A DNA stretch of 64,000 nt from Sulfuricella sp. T08 (GTDB taxonomy: Bacteria > Pseudomonadota > Gammaproteobacteria > Burkholderiales > Sulfuricellaceae), in NCBI RefSeq assembly GCF_000971475.1, contig NZ_DF967552.1:19455-83454 (forward strand), in the 5' to 3' direction. Below are positions 9,381-17,239 of the stretch, piece by piece. The notes beneath the pieces were generated by a model. It saw only the letters and a program-made list of their open reading frames with translations, did no database searches and was not told the origin of the DNA. A program made the translations under genes and the position numbers. How positions within the stretch are numbered: position 1 is the stretch's first letter; each line of letters starts with the position of its first letter.

Positions 9381-10370
9381 TCAACCCTGTTCTTCCCGCA
9401 TCATTTTGCGGCGAATCAGGATTGCCGGGAGCAACGCGGCGGATGCGGCCAGCAAAATGGCATAGCCATAGTAGGGGTAGGAGTAGGTGCTAAATTGCGC
9501 GACCTTGCCCTCGCCGAACACTGTTGGCATGAAGGGCTTGACGGTGAAGGCCCCCCATGGATGCATGTTATGCCCAAAAAACCACAACCAACCCGCGTAA
9601 TCCAGGACGAAAAACACAGGGAGCAAGGCAGGAACCAAGGCCAACAACAGCGAAAACTGGCGGATTTTCCAGACACCCAACATGATGATCAGCATCGCCA
9701 CAACCAGCCCTGCCATAGCCGCTTTGGTCGCCAGCTTCAGGTTGGCCGTCCAGCGCTCCAATACCTCGGGCTGATTGAAGAAGGTGCTCGCCTCATGGTA
9801 GTAATGGTCGGCAAAAGCATTCAAATGACCCAGAACGATCTGGTCTGTCACCATCCACGCGGTTACGGCCGCGAAACCCGCGCCCAGTATCATCAGTTGC
9901 TGCTTGCGCTGGGTCGCCATGAATCCCAGCAGCAGCACGGCAAAGAAGCCGAAGAAGAACTTCGACATCGGCACCTCCACCGGGGCACCGGTATCGATCG
10001 GGTACATCCCCACATAGTGGTTGATGGTGTTCATTTCATGCACGCAGTTCAAGCCAGTTTCGGCAGATTCTCCCGCCTTCATTCCTTCACGTTCGGTCAG
10101 GTCATCACCCAAATCGGCCTGAAGAACTTCACTCGCATGAGAGCCTTTTTTCAGGGCGGGAGCCTTGCAGCCGTTAAACACGCCATTAAAGTGGAAGTGA
10201 ATGCGGATGCCATCCGGGAATGCTTCCTTGGGATAGTTCGGTGCGGTCAGGGATACCCACCAGATCGGCGTAAAGTACGCAGCGATCATAAGCACCAAAG
10301 CGGCCAGCGTCAGCCCTCTGACCCACCAAACCTGATTCTTTGAACCGTTCGTCATCTTAACACTCACCAT
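9381..10370 (-). CDS. nosB: NosB-like membrane protein of clade II nos clusters
   Basis: 329-residue protein with about six membrane segments (near residues 17-36, 137-157, 165-188, 213-235, 242-265 and 300-318). A large loop with two Cys (NGCKAP, GLNCVHE) and several His lies between the first two segments, probably in the periplasm. NosB is found specifically in Sec-type nos clusters next to nosD; its function is not established. The call rests on size, topology and position, not on a catalytic motif. The first ATG at 10370 is used; an ATG five codons later is equally possible. It begins 170 bp after the upstream cytochrome gene. Confidence 0.72.
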   Translation of the reverse strand: MVSVKMTNGSKNQVWWVRGLTLAALVLMIAAYFTPIWWVSLTAPNYPKEAFPDGIRIHFHFNGVFNGCKAPALKKGSHASEVLQADLGDDLTEREGMKAGESAETGLNCVHEMNTINHYVGMYPIDTGAPVEVPMSKFFFGFFAVLLLGFMATQRKQQLMILGAGFAAVTAWMVTDQIVLGHLNAFADHYYHEASTFFNQPEVLERWTANLKLATKAAMAGLVVAMLIIMLGVWKIRQFSLLLALVPALLPVFFVLDYAGWLWFFGHNMHPWGAFTVKPFMPTVFGEGKVAQFSTYSYPYYGYAILLAASAALLPAILIRRKMMREEQG

Positions 10371-10487
10371 ATTGAATTTTGGGCAAAAACCCGTAGGCGT
10401 AAAGCCGCCCCCTGAGACATCGCCTAAACCGTCTCGGCCAGGAAATTCTTATATATTCTAACAAACTTATATTGGTAAGCTATAGAA

Positions 10488-10536
10488 AGCAGGTCTCCCC
10501 GCCCTCTATAGTTTTTCTTGAACTGCCAGACCTGCT
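10488..10536 (-). terminator. Inverted repeat after the di-heme cytochrome gene
   Basis: A perfect 9-bp inverted repeat (AGCAGGTCT at 10488-10496, AGACCTGCT at 10528-10536) separated by 31 bases lies just beyond the stop of the cytochrome gene. A second pair, CTATAG, is nested inside. No clear T-run follows, so it may be an attenuating or mRNA-stabilising hairpin and not a true terminator. Confidence 0.35.
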
Positions 10537-10541
10537 GATGC

Positions 10542-11285
10542 TTACTTCTTCTTGCCAGCGCCTTTCTTCTCCGGGCACAGGGTGCCGGGCATGGTCAGGG
10601 TAGACATGTAGGTCACCACCGCGTCCAGATCGTGGTCGCTGTACTTCTTCACGATTTTCACCATGTCCGGATTGGCATTGCGGCGCTTGCCGTCGCGAAT
10701 CTCGGTGACTTGGCGCAACATGTACTTGTAATGCTGACCGGCCAGTACAGGGTAGAACTTCGCCTTGTCGCCTGCGCCGGTTTCACCGTGGCAGGAGGTG
10801 CACTCTTTCTTGTACAACTCTTCGCCATGCTTCAGGACGGCAGGGTCTTTCGCACCCATACCGTGTTCACGCGGAATGCACAGGGTCTGGATGTACTGAG
10901 CCACGTCAGCAAGTTCCTGGGCATCCGTCAGCGTCTGGGCAAACGGGTACATCGTTGGATTGTCGCGCAAGCCTTCACGAATATCGGCGATCTGCTTGAT
11001 GATCACGGTGGCATGCTGCCCTGCCAACTGCGGGAAAGTACCATCAGGACGACCGGAACCGCTGGGCAGATGGCAGGCGCCGCACACCTCATAAGCCTCC
11101 TTGCCACGCTTGGCGTCACCCTTGAGTTTTAAGGCCTCGATCTTTTCGCCGCCTTCCTGAGAGTTCCATACATAACCTTTGGCCTCGATGCCTGCTTTCT
11201 TCTCGGCCACATTGGGATTGGCAGCCAAAGCTGCTGTTGCCGGCAGCAAAGCCAGGGTCAGTGCTACTACTAATGCCTTTTTCAT
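10542..11285 (-). CDS. Di-heme cytochrome c (c4/c553 type), nos electron carrier
   Basis: 247-residue exported protein with a Sec signal (ALTLALLPATAALA) and two haem c sites, CGACH near residue 70 and CTSCH near residue 163. Each sits in a similar domain with a downstream LAGQH and a later Met region, the two-domain layout of cytochrome c4. It ends with a Lys-rich tail. The place in the cluster matches the nosC genes of clade II nos loci, which carry electrons from NosGH to NosZ; that function is inferred. An FNR-type palindrome (11396-11409) lies about 115 bp upstream of the start. Confidence 0.85.
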   Translation of the reverse strand: MKKALVVALTLALLPATAALAANPNVAEKKAGIEAKGYVWNSQEGGEKIEALKLKGDAKRGKEAYEVCGACHLPSGSGRPDGTFPQLAGQHATVIIKQIADIREGLRDNPTMYPFAQTLTDAQELADVAQYIQTLCIPREHGMGAKDPAVLKHGEELYKKECTSCHGETGAGDKAKFYPVLAGQHYKYMLRQVTEIRDGKRRNANPDMVKIVKKYSDHDLDAVVTYMSTLTMPGTLCPEKKGAGKKK

Positions 11286-11395
11286 TGTCTTCCTTTCGAT
11301 TTCACAAACCCGAACTCAATACTATTAAGTATTAAGAGTATTCGTTCAGTCAAATAAGTTTAAAAAATTATATTAAATATTGCCTGACTAGCGCA

Positions 11396-11409
11396 TTGAT
11401 TTATGTCAA
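11396..11409. promoter_or_regulatory. FNR/DNR-type site before the di-heme cytochrome gene
   Basis: TTGATTTATGTCAA matches the TTGAT-N4-ATCAA pattern of the Crp/FNR family at nine of ten half-site bases. It lies between the two cytochrome genes, centred about 117 bp before the start of the downstream one, so it could drive that gene and nosB-nosY under low oxygen or nitric oxide. Confidence 0.5.
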
Positions 11410-11445
11410 TCCAATCACAATCCCTGCTTCTGCTTAAAATCTGAC

Positions 11446-11763
11446 TCAGGGTTTCATCTTGGAAACGTATACCGCCAAATCCTTGATCTCTTCGTCGCTA
11501 ACGATAACCATCACACCTTTCATGGCTGCGCTGTTGCCGTTCGAACGAGCACCGCTCTTGATGTCGGTCATTTGCTTTTCAATGTACTTGACGTTCTGGC
11601 CGGCGATTTTCGGGTAATCCGGCATCAGCGGGGTTTTTCCATCCTTGCCGTGGCAGGCAGTGCAGGTTTTCTCCATAAACAGCTTGGCGCCATCAGCCGC
11701 AAAAGCTGTGCTACAGATCAAAGCAGCGGACATTGTGGCGGCTACAACAGGTAAAAGTTTCAT
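11446..11763 (-). CDS. Mono-heme cytochrome c (c553 type), nos electron carrier
   Basis: 105-residue exported cytochrome: Sec signal ending TAFA near residue 22, then a single haem c site CTACH near residue 36, and the c553-like stretch YPKIAGQNVKYIEKQM with a Met-rich region (AAMKGVMV) that could supply the axial Met. It resembles one half of the neighbouring di-heme protein, suggesting a shared origin. Located directly after nosZ, it is a candidate direct donor to NosZ. Expression is probably controlled by the perfect FNR-type box at 11825-11838. Confidence 0.87.
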   Translation of the reverse strand: MKLLPVVAATMSAALICSTAFAADGAKLFMEKTCTACHGKDGKTPLMPDYPKIAGQNVKYIEKQMTDIKSGARSNGNSAAMKGVMVIVSDEEIKDLAVYVSKMKP

Positions 11764-11824
11764 CTTTATAACTCCTAATCAAATAACAACACCGTTTTGC
11801 AACGGCGAAATTCTAATCCTAATA

Positions 11825-11838
11825 TTGATGCAGATCAA
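11825..11838. promoter_or_regulatory. Perfect FNR-type box before the mono-heme cytochrome gene
   Basis: TTGATGCAGATCAA is an exact TTGAT-N4-ATCAA palindrome. Its centre is 68 bp before the cytochrome start; a class II site (centre at -41.5) would put transcription start near 11790 with a short leader. The regulator could be FNR, ANR or an NO-responsive DNR/NNR protein, none of which is encoded in this window. Confidence 0.72.
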
Positions 11839-11890
11839 CTAATAACAAAGATATAGACATCTTGTTATCTTGCATTAATAATTTACCGTC

Positions 11891-11924
11891 AAAAAAGGCG
11901 GGGAGCATTTTCATGCCCCCCGCC
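11891..11924 (-). terminator. Intrinsic terminator after nosZ
   Basis: On the minus strand GGCGGGG (11924-11918) pairs with CCCCGCC (11903-11897), with an inner GCA/TGC continuation, followed by a run of six T (11896-11891). It lies 27 bp beyond the nosZ stop and separates nosZ from the cytochrome genes, which have their own FNR-type box. This would let nosZ be made in excess of the rest of the cluster. Confidence 0.85.
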
Positions 11925-11951
11925 CCGGATGTTACGACCTAGTCAGCGATT

Positions 11952-14249
11952 TTACTTGCCCACCTTCTTGGCACCATGCTCCTCCAGGTAGGTCTTGGCG
12001 CGCAGACCGATGTCGGCGGCTTTGACCTGGTACTGCCAGACCTGCTCAGCCCACAGGGTAGCATTCTGCCAATCCTGCTTCTTGGCCGCTTCTTCATGCT
12101 TGGCCTTGGATTCCTTCATGCGGCCCAACTGGTCGGTTGCGTCTTCAACCAGAGCAACAACATCAGGGAAGTCCTTGTAATTGTGGCTGGTGATGAAGCC
12201 CACCACGCTGTCAATTACGGCCTGGGTATCAGCAATCTTCTTCACTTGCTTGTCGTAGTCAGCCTTGGTGTACTCGGCCTTGGCCGCAGCAACCTTGACT
12301 TCCTTGTAGCCCTTGGGCTTGACCAGCAAGTAACCTTGCATCTCCAGGTGAAGGGCCGAGCAAAACTCGGTGCAGTAGTAAGGATACACACCTTCCTTGT
12401 CCGCCTTGAACTTAACCGTCACGGTTTTGCCCGGTTCAGCCGAAGCGTGGACGTTGTAAGTGCTCACCGTAAAGCCGTGTGTCTCGTCCTCGGCACGCTC
12501 AAGGTTGGTAAGGTGTATCGTCACTTCATCACCCACCGTCGCCTCAATGGTTTCCGGCGTGATATGCGAACGGATCAGGGTGCCGAATACTTCCACCTTG
12601 CCTGCTTTCTTGTCGGTATGCTCTTCACCCGCCCTTACAGCACCTGCGCTCGGCTTGTCGGTACGACTGTTGGTGCCCACCTTGTAGCGAATGCCAGGTT
12701 TCAGCATCTTGGCATCGATCGCCACGACATAATGCGGCTCGCCCAGCGGAATTGGCATGTCGTACAACAACTGCATCTTGTCGTTGGAGATGTCGATCAA
12801 CTGGTGGTTTTGTGGATGCAGCGGACCCACCGGGTTGAAGCGGTCGATTGCCAGCTTGTTCAGCGCAACCAGGTAATGGCCTTTTGGATCTACCGAATCA
12901 CCTTCCATAGTCATCAAGTGACCAATGTTGTAGTGAATGGAGATCTTGTCCAGCACCTTGCCTTCGCAGTAGTCCCACTTGGCAACTTGGGAATCCACGT
13001 ACAGTGAGGTGTAGGCCACGCACTTCTTGGAATCATACTGGGTGTGCAATGGTCCCAAGCCCAATTGAACCTGCTTGTGCAGCGTGTCCTGCATGGAAAT
13101 CACGGGAATGCCGTAGGGATCCTTGCCTTCGAACTTGCCGGCCTTGATCGCCGCCATGATCTTTTCGAAGCTGTATACCGAAACGTGGGTATCCAGCTTG
13201 CCGGCCACCGTGATGAATTTACCATCCGGCGTTACGTCCACACCGTGCGGGCTCTTCGGCTCCGGAATCAGGAACAGGATGCCTTCCTTGATGGATACGT
13301 CCATCGGCAGAACATCCATGCCGTTGATCTTTTTGGCTTTACCGGCAGCAACCAGTTCGGCGGCTTTCTTCCAGTTGATCACGTGCATGTAATCGGTGTC
13401 TTTTGCGGAGCAGCCTGCCTCATAGGGAGGACGACCTTTCTCGATACCACCGACGTAACGCTCGGTACAGAAAGAGTTGGTAAAGGACCACCCATCGGAG
13501 GCCAGTTTACCGGCATCGGACAAGTCCTGGCTATAAGGGGGCAGTTCAAGCGTGAAGGATTTCTTCACATCGATCTTGCCTTCCTTACGGTCAAACTTCC
13601 AGTAAGTCACGCCGCCGCGATACTCTTCATTGAAGCGTTCTAGCGGAACAAATTTCTTGTTCGCAAACGGCGTTGCGTACTGCGCAGCCTCGATCACGTA
13701 GTCGGTGTTCGGGGTGACGAAAGCACCACCGTGTTCCGATTTGAAAATCGGGTTGACCACGATCTGCTTGGTCTCGAAGTCGCGCAGGTCGATCACTGCC
13801 AGACGGGGGTTAGCCTTGTCGTTGATGAACAGGAACTGGCCGTCGTACTTGCCGTTGGTTTCGGAAAGTGCCGGGTGGTGAGTATCGCCCCAGGTAATGT
13901 CTTTGCCATCGATGCGGCCGCCTTTCAGTACTTCCTTGGATTCCTCATCGAAACCATAGCCCTGCCAAGGTTCGGGAGTGAATACGCCGATGTATTTCAG
14001 GATACGCATGGACGGAATACCGTACACGATCACCTGGCCAGACTGGCCGCCCGAACTGAAGGCGACGAATTCATCGCGCTTGCCAGTCGGAACATAGGTT
14101 TTGGACGCTGCCAACAAGTCCTGCTGCGACAAGCCGCGACGCTTCATTACGTCCTGCAGCGATTCTGCCGACCAGGCACTGGACACTGCGGCAAAACCCA
14201 TCCCCGCCGCTAATGCCAGCGTGGCTGTTTGCTTAGTGAAGAGATTCAT
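11952..14249 (-). CDS. nosZ: Nitrous oxide reductase NosZ, Sec-dependent (clade II)
   Basis: 765-residue periplasmic copper enzyme reducing N2O to N2. The N-terminus is a Sec signal (ATLALAAGMGFAAVSSAWSA) with no twin-arginine motif, the mark of clade II. The beta-propeller domain holds CuZ ligand regions including DTHHPALS near residue 125, SEHGG near residue 170 and SPHGVDV near residue 338. The cupredoxin domain has the CuA motif CTEFCSALHLEM starting at residue 626. About 118 residues follow the CuA domain, predicted mainly helical and Lys/Ala-rich and without a CxxCH motif, making the protein longer than the roughly 640-residue clade I enzyme. It has its own upstream FNR-like sites and a strong downstream terminator. 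Confidence 0.96.
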   Translation of the reverse strand: MNLFTKQTATLALAAGMGFAAVSSAWSAESLQDVMKRRGLSQQDLLAASKTYVPTGKRDEFVAFSSGGQSGQVIVYGIPSMRILKYIGVFTPEPWQGYGFDEESKEVLKGGRIDGKDITWGDTHHPALSETNGKYDGQFLFINDKANPRLAVIDLRDFETKQIVVNPIFKSEHGGAFVTPNTDYVIEAAQYATPFANKKFVPLERFNEEYRGGVTYWKFDRKEGKIDVKKSFTLELPPYSQDLSDAGKLASDGWSFTNSFCTERYVGGIEKGRPPYEAGCSAKDTDYMHVINWKKAAELVAAGKAKKINGMDVLPMDVSIKEGILFLIPEPKSPHGVDVTPDGKFITVAGKLDTHVSVYSFEKIMAAIKAGKFEGKDPYGIPVISMQDTLHKQVQLGLGPLHTQYDSKKCVAYTSLYVDSQVAKWDYCEGKVLDKISIHYNIGHLMTMEGDSVDPKGHYLVALNKLAIDRFNPVGPLHPQNHQLIDISNDKMQLLYDMPIPLGEPHYVVAIDAKMLKPGIRYKVGTNSRTDKPSAGAVRAGEEHTDKKAGKVEVFGTLIRSHITPETIEATVGDEVTIHLTNLERAEDETHGFTVSTYNVHASAEPGKTVTVKFKADKEGVYPYYCTEFCSALHLEMQGYLLVKPKGYKEVKVAAAKAEYTKADYDKQVKKIADTQAVIDSVVGFITSHNYKDFPDVVALVEDATDQLGRMKESKAKHEEAAKKQDWQNATLWAEQVWQYQVKAADIGLRAKTYLEEHGAKKVGK

Positions 14250-14369
14250 AAATGTCTCCTATTGTTAAAACCGTATTAAAATTAAAAACCTGCCCCTGAC
14301 CCATGCCAACCAAAATCCAAGGTGTGCGATTTGACACACATATTCTTATGTATAGCACACCTTTTTTCT

Positions 14370-14383
14370 TTGACCTAGGTCAA
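14370..14383. promoter_or_regulatory. FNR/DNR-type palindrome before nosZ
   Basis: TTGACCTAGGTCAA is a perfect 14-bp palindrome of the TTGAC-N4-GTCAA form used by DNR/NNR-like and FNR-like regulators. Its centre is 127 bp before the nosZ start, leaving room for a promoter and an 80-90 nt leader. Confidence 0.6.
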
Positions 14384-14493
14384 GTCAATCACGATTTACC
14401 TACATCTACCGTAATGATTTCAGCGCCAGAAGCGCTCCGATATTCAGGACAGACATATCCGTGAAGTGTGTAATATAACACCACCATCAACCC

Positions 14494-14507
14494 ATGATCC
14501 AGATCAA
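14494..14507. promoter_or_regulatory. Second FNR-type site, overlapping the menC stop
   Basis: ATGATCCAGATCAA matches TTGAT-N4-ATCAA at nine of ten half-site bases. It overlaps the last bases of menC and is about 250 bp before nosZ, so it could be a distal upstream site. It is weaker evidence than the site at 14370. Confidence 0.45.
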
Positions 14508-15589
14508 CTAATAAATATTTTCTCTAAATGTTCATTTTCCTCGCTGGGAATGCATCCCAGCCCGGGGCAATCAACAAGCCGCAACTCCCCGCCCGCCGGT
14601 CGCGGGAAATTTCCCACATCCCGCTCCAGCCAGGCCGAAGTCGCCAGCCCATGCGCCAGGTCATTCGCCACGGCGGCAGCCAGGTTCAGGGCTGCAGCCA
14701 CCCCGACCGCACTGTCAACCGTTGTCGTTACCACACATCCCACACCCACCTCACGCGCCCGCCGCGCCAGCGCCAGAGCGGCAGACAGTCCACCCAGCAC
14801 CATCGGCTTCAGCACCACACGCCGCACCGGCGACTGATCAAACACTGCAGCCGTACCCATAATCCGCAAAGACTCATCCGCCGCCAACGGGAAAAGAACT
14901 TTAGCCTGCAAACGCGACCACCCTGCCATATCCGGGTTAACCAAGGGGTCCTCGACCGATTCCACCGGCAGGCCGGTCAATGCATCGAGAAAATATTCCG
15001 CCTCCCTTACACTCCACGCGCAGTTCGCGTCCAGCCGCAAGGCAATGTCCGCCGGCAGGCATCGCACCAGATCATGCAACAAAGGGATTTCCTCATGCCC
15101 TGCCGCCAGCCCCACCTTCAGCTTGAGCACTGAATAACCTTCCGCCACTGCTGCCAGCGCACGCTCAACCATCTGACCATCCAGGCCGCCGAGCGCAGCA
15201 TTCACTTTGACAGCAGCAGACGAACTTGGGTTAAGCCAGCGCGCCAGAGGCAGCCCGGCTTGCTGCGCCAGCAAGTCGAGCAGAGCCGTTTCCAGCCCGC
15301 AACAGGCAGCAGGCGCTCCGGCTGCGTCAGCGGTTATCCTGCCGAGCGCCACCTCCAGCGACAGCCCGGGCAGAATCGCGGCCCAATCCGACAGGCAAGC
15401 TACGGCACTGTCCATGCTCTCTGTGCCGGCTTGCGGCAGTGGAGCACAATCGCCGTAACCGAACAATCCCGCATCGGTCACCAGCCTGACCAACCAGCCT
15501 TCGCGCACGGCGAATCCACCGCGCGCACTGACCCACGACTGGCGCAACGGCAAGCGATAGGAAACGAAAGTGCAGTGGGTAAGGCGCAC
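14504..15589 (-). CDS. menC: o-Succinylbenzoate synthase MenC
   Basis: 361-residue enolase-superfamily enzyme that dehydrates SHCHC to o-succinylbenzoate. Catalytic landmarks in order: KLKVG near residue 157 (catalytic Lys pair), LDANCAW near residue 185, VEDPL near residue 213, AADES near residue 235 (the Asp and Glu metal ligands lie in these three), and LKPMVLGG near residue 260 with the second catalytic Lys. Related N-acylamino-acid racemases share the fold, but the men neighbourhood supports MenC. It is transcribed toward nosZ, and its stop lies in the nosZ upstream region. Confidence 0.9.
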   Translation of the reverse strand: MRLTHCTFVSYRLPLRQSWVSARGGFAVREGWLVRLVTDAGLFGYGDCAPLPQAGTESMDSAVACLSDWAAILPGLSLEVALGRITADAAGAPAACCGLETALLDLLAQQAGLPLARWLNPSSSAAVKVNAALGGLDGQMVERALAAVAEGYSVLKLKVGLAAGHEEIPLLHDLVRCLPADIALRLDANCAWSVREAEYFLDALTGLPVESVEDPLVNPDMAGWSRLQAKVLFPLAADESLRIMGTAAVFDQSPVRRVVLKPMVLGGLSAALALARRAREVGVGCVVTTTVDSAVGVAAALNLAAAVANDLAHGLATSAWLERDVGNFPRPAGGELRLVDCPGLGCIPSEENEHLEKIFIS

Positions 15590-15753
15590 TAGGAGTCGGC
15601 CGGACTTATGGGGATCGAAGCGAGAATTCGGCTAGGCGAGGACAGATTTAGCTGGTTTTGCAGGTCAATAGTTATTCTATTGATCAAAAAATCGGCGAAA
15701 TATGGACCGCCCAAGCGGATTTGCAGCCGATTCATCATGAGTCCGACAGGCTC

Positions 15754-16263
15754 CTATAGGAGAGGATCGAGTATCTGTTGCAGGCGAGCTGGCGTCATGA
15801 TTCCACGCTTGGCGGCAACGATGTTGCCCTGACGGTCAAGAACGATAGTAAAGGGCAGACCTGCGATCTTGTTGCCAAGGGCACGCAACAGGGCAATGCC
15901 CTGGTCCTTGCCGGCCATGGCTACGGTATAGTTGATGCCATAAGCCTTGCCAAAATCACGCACCGAGTCGGCATTGTCCTCAACCGCGGCACCGATGAAC
16001 ACGATGCCGCGCGGACCATACTTTTCCTGAGCTTCGATCAAGTGCGGTATCTCCGTGCGGCAAGGTCCGCACCAAGTCGCCCAGAAGTTCAACACCACCA
16101 GCTTCCCCTTCAGTTCCGCCAGCGGCACCGGCTTGCCGTCGAAATCGGCCAGCGTGGCGGCAAACACCGGATCGGCGGAAGGCATGGACTCCATTTCGGC
16201 GGCAACGGACGCACCAGCCATCAGGCAAAAGGTCAGTGCAAACAAATAGACCAGTCGGATCAT
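15754..16263 (-). CDS. TlpA/ResA-like periplasmic thioredoxin
   Basis: 169-residue exported thioredoxin-fold protein. A Sec signal (LFALTFCLMAGASVA) is followed by the AhpC/TSA-Redoxin fold with the active site NFWATWCGPCR near residues 60-70 and a cis-Pro region GLPFTIVLD near residue 135. Such proteins reduce periplasmic disulfides, for example apocytochrome haem-binding Cys or CuA-site Cys. Here it lies between menA and menC, next to genes for cytochromes c and NosZ, so a role in their maturation is plausible but inferred. Its ATG overlaps the menA stop (ATGA). A 160-bp gap with no recognised feature separates it from menC. Confidence 0.85.
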   Translation of the reverse strand: MIRLVYLFALTFCLMAGASVAAEMESMPSADPVFAATLADFDGKPVPLAELKGKLVVLNFWATWCGPCRTEIPHLIEAQEKYGPRGIVFIGAAVEDNADSVRDFGKAYGINYTVAMAGKDQGIALLRALGNKIAGLPFTIVLDRQGNIVAAKRGIMTPARLQQILDPLL

Positions 16264-17150
16264 AGCAATAACCCAATGCTTAACAGTATCCCGAAACCCA
16301 ACTGCAATTGCGCCGTCTGCGCCAGGACGAGGTTAAACGCCGGCCCCAACTGCTCACGCCGGAAACGTTGCCACAATGACAGCGACAGAGGCAACGACAG
16401 CAGCGGCAGCCCGACACCCCACCCGGAATGACTCAAATAGGCCAGCAGCGGCAGCAGCAAATACGGTGTAAACAGCAGCAATGCATATTCTGCCTGACTG
16501 GCACCGCGTCCGATTCGCACTGCCAGGGTGTTTTTACCTATCTTCCGGTCACTGTCGAGATCGCGGTAATTGTTCACCGCAATCACGGCAGCGGCCAACA
16601 AACCGACCATGGATGCAGCAATGAAAACACTCCAGCCCAGGCTAAAGGTTTGCAGATAATAGCTGCCCATTACCGCTCCCAGGCCGAAAAACAGCCAGAC
16701 GAACAACTCGCCCAGAGCGCTGTAGGCAATAGGACGAGGCCCGCCGGTATAGGCCCAACCGGCGGCAACGGAACAAAGCCCAAGCAGCAGGATCGGCCAG
16801 CTGCCATGCCAGACCAGGTAAATCCCCAGCAGAACAGCCAGGCCGAAGCAGGCGAAAGCAGCGCGGCGCACGGCCACAGGGGCGAGCCATCCGGAGGCGG
16901 TGGCGCGGGCCGGGCCAAGGCGCTCAGCGTTATCCGCACCACGCTCGAAGTCACTGACATCGTTATGCAGGTTAGTGCCGATCTGAATCAGCATCGCCGC
17001 CAGCAGCGCCACCAGCAAGGGAAGCCAGGTAATTGCGCCAGTCTCAGCATAGGCCATGCTGCTGCCGACCATCACCGGCACCAGCGATATGCTCAGCGTT
17101 TTTGGCCGTATCGCCAGCCACCAGACTTTAAGAAGAAAAGATTGATTCAA
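16260..17150 (-). CDS. menA: 1,4-dihydroxy-2-naphthoate polyprenyltransferase MenA
   Basis: 296-residue integral membrane prenyltransferase of the UbiA family that attaches the isoprenoid tail to 1,4-dihydroxy-2-naphthoate, giving demethylmenaquinone. About eight to nine membrane segments. The first Asp-rich motif is NDVSDFERGAD near residue 63, the second is NNYRDLDSDRKIGKNTLAVR near residue 190; both bind prenyl diphosphate through Mg2+. It overlaps the tlpA-like gene and follows menB across a palindromic repeat. Confidence 0.92.
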   Translation of the reverse strand: MNQSFLLKVWWLAIRPKTLSISLVPVMVGSSMAYAETGAITWLPLLVALLAAMLIQIGTNLHNDVSDFERGADNAERLGPARATASGWLAPVAVRRAAFACFGLAVLLGIYLVWHGSWPILLLGLCSVAAGWAYTGGPRPIAYSALGELFVWLFFGLGAVMGSYYLQTFSLGWSVFIAASMVGLLAAAVIAVNNYRDLDSDRKIGKNTLAVRIGRGASQAEYALLLFTPYLLLPLLAYLSHSGWGVGLPLLSLPLSLSLWQRFRREQLGPAFNLVLAQTAQLQLGFGILLSIGLLL

Positions 17151-17160
17151 AATTTATGTA

Positions 17161-17232
17161 ACCGCAGAGGCGCAAAGAAAAACAGAAAAGTAAATTTTAG
17201 CCCTTCGCAGAGCGTCTCTGCGCCTCAGCGGT
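17161..17232. repeat. Palindromic intergenic element, copy 2
   Basis: The left arm at 17161-17178 (ACCGCAGAGGCGCAAAGA) and the reverse complement of the right arm at 17215-17232 (ACCGCTGAGGCGCAGAGA) agree at 16 of 18 positions. The element occupies nearly the whole gap between menB and menA. It shares its ACCRCAGAGG ends with copies at 3853-3935 and 61614-61732. Confidence 0.75.
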
Positions 17233-17239
17233 AAAAAAC

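Noticed and set aside
11976-13007. Plus-strand open frames opposite nosZ
   Set aside because: nosZ carries every catalytic motif; the opposite frames are low-complexity shadows.
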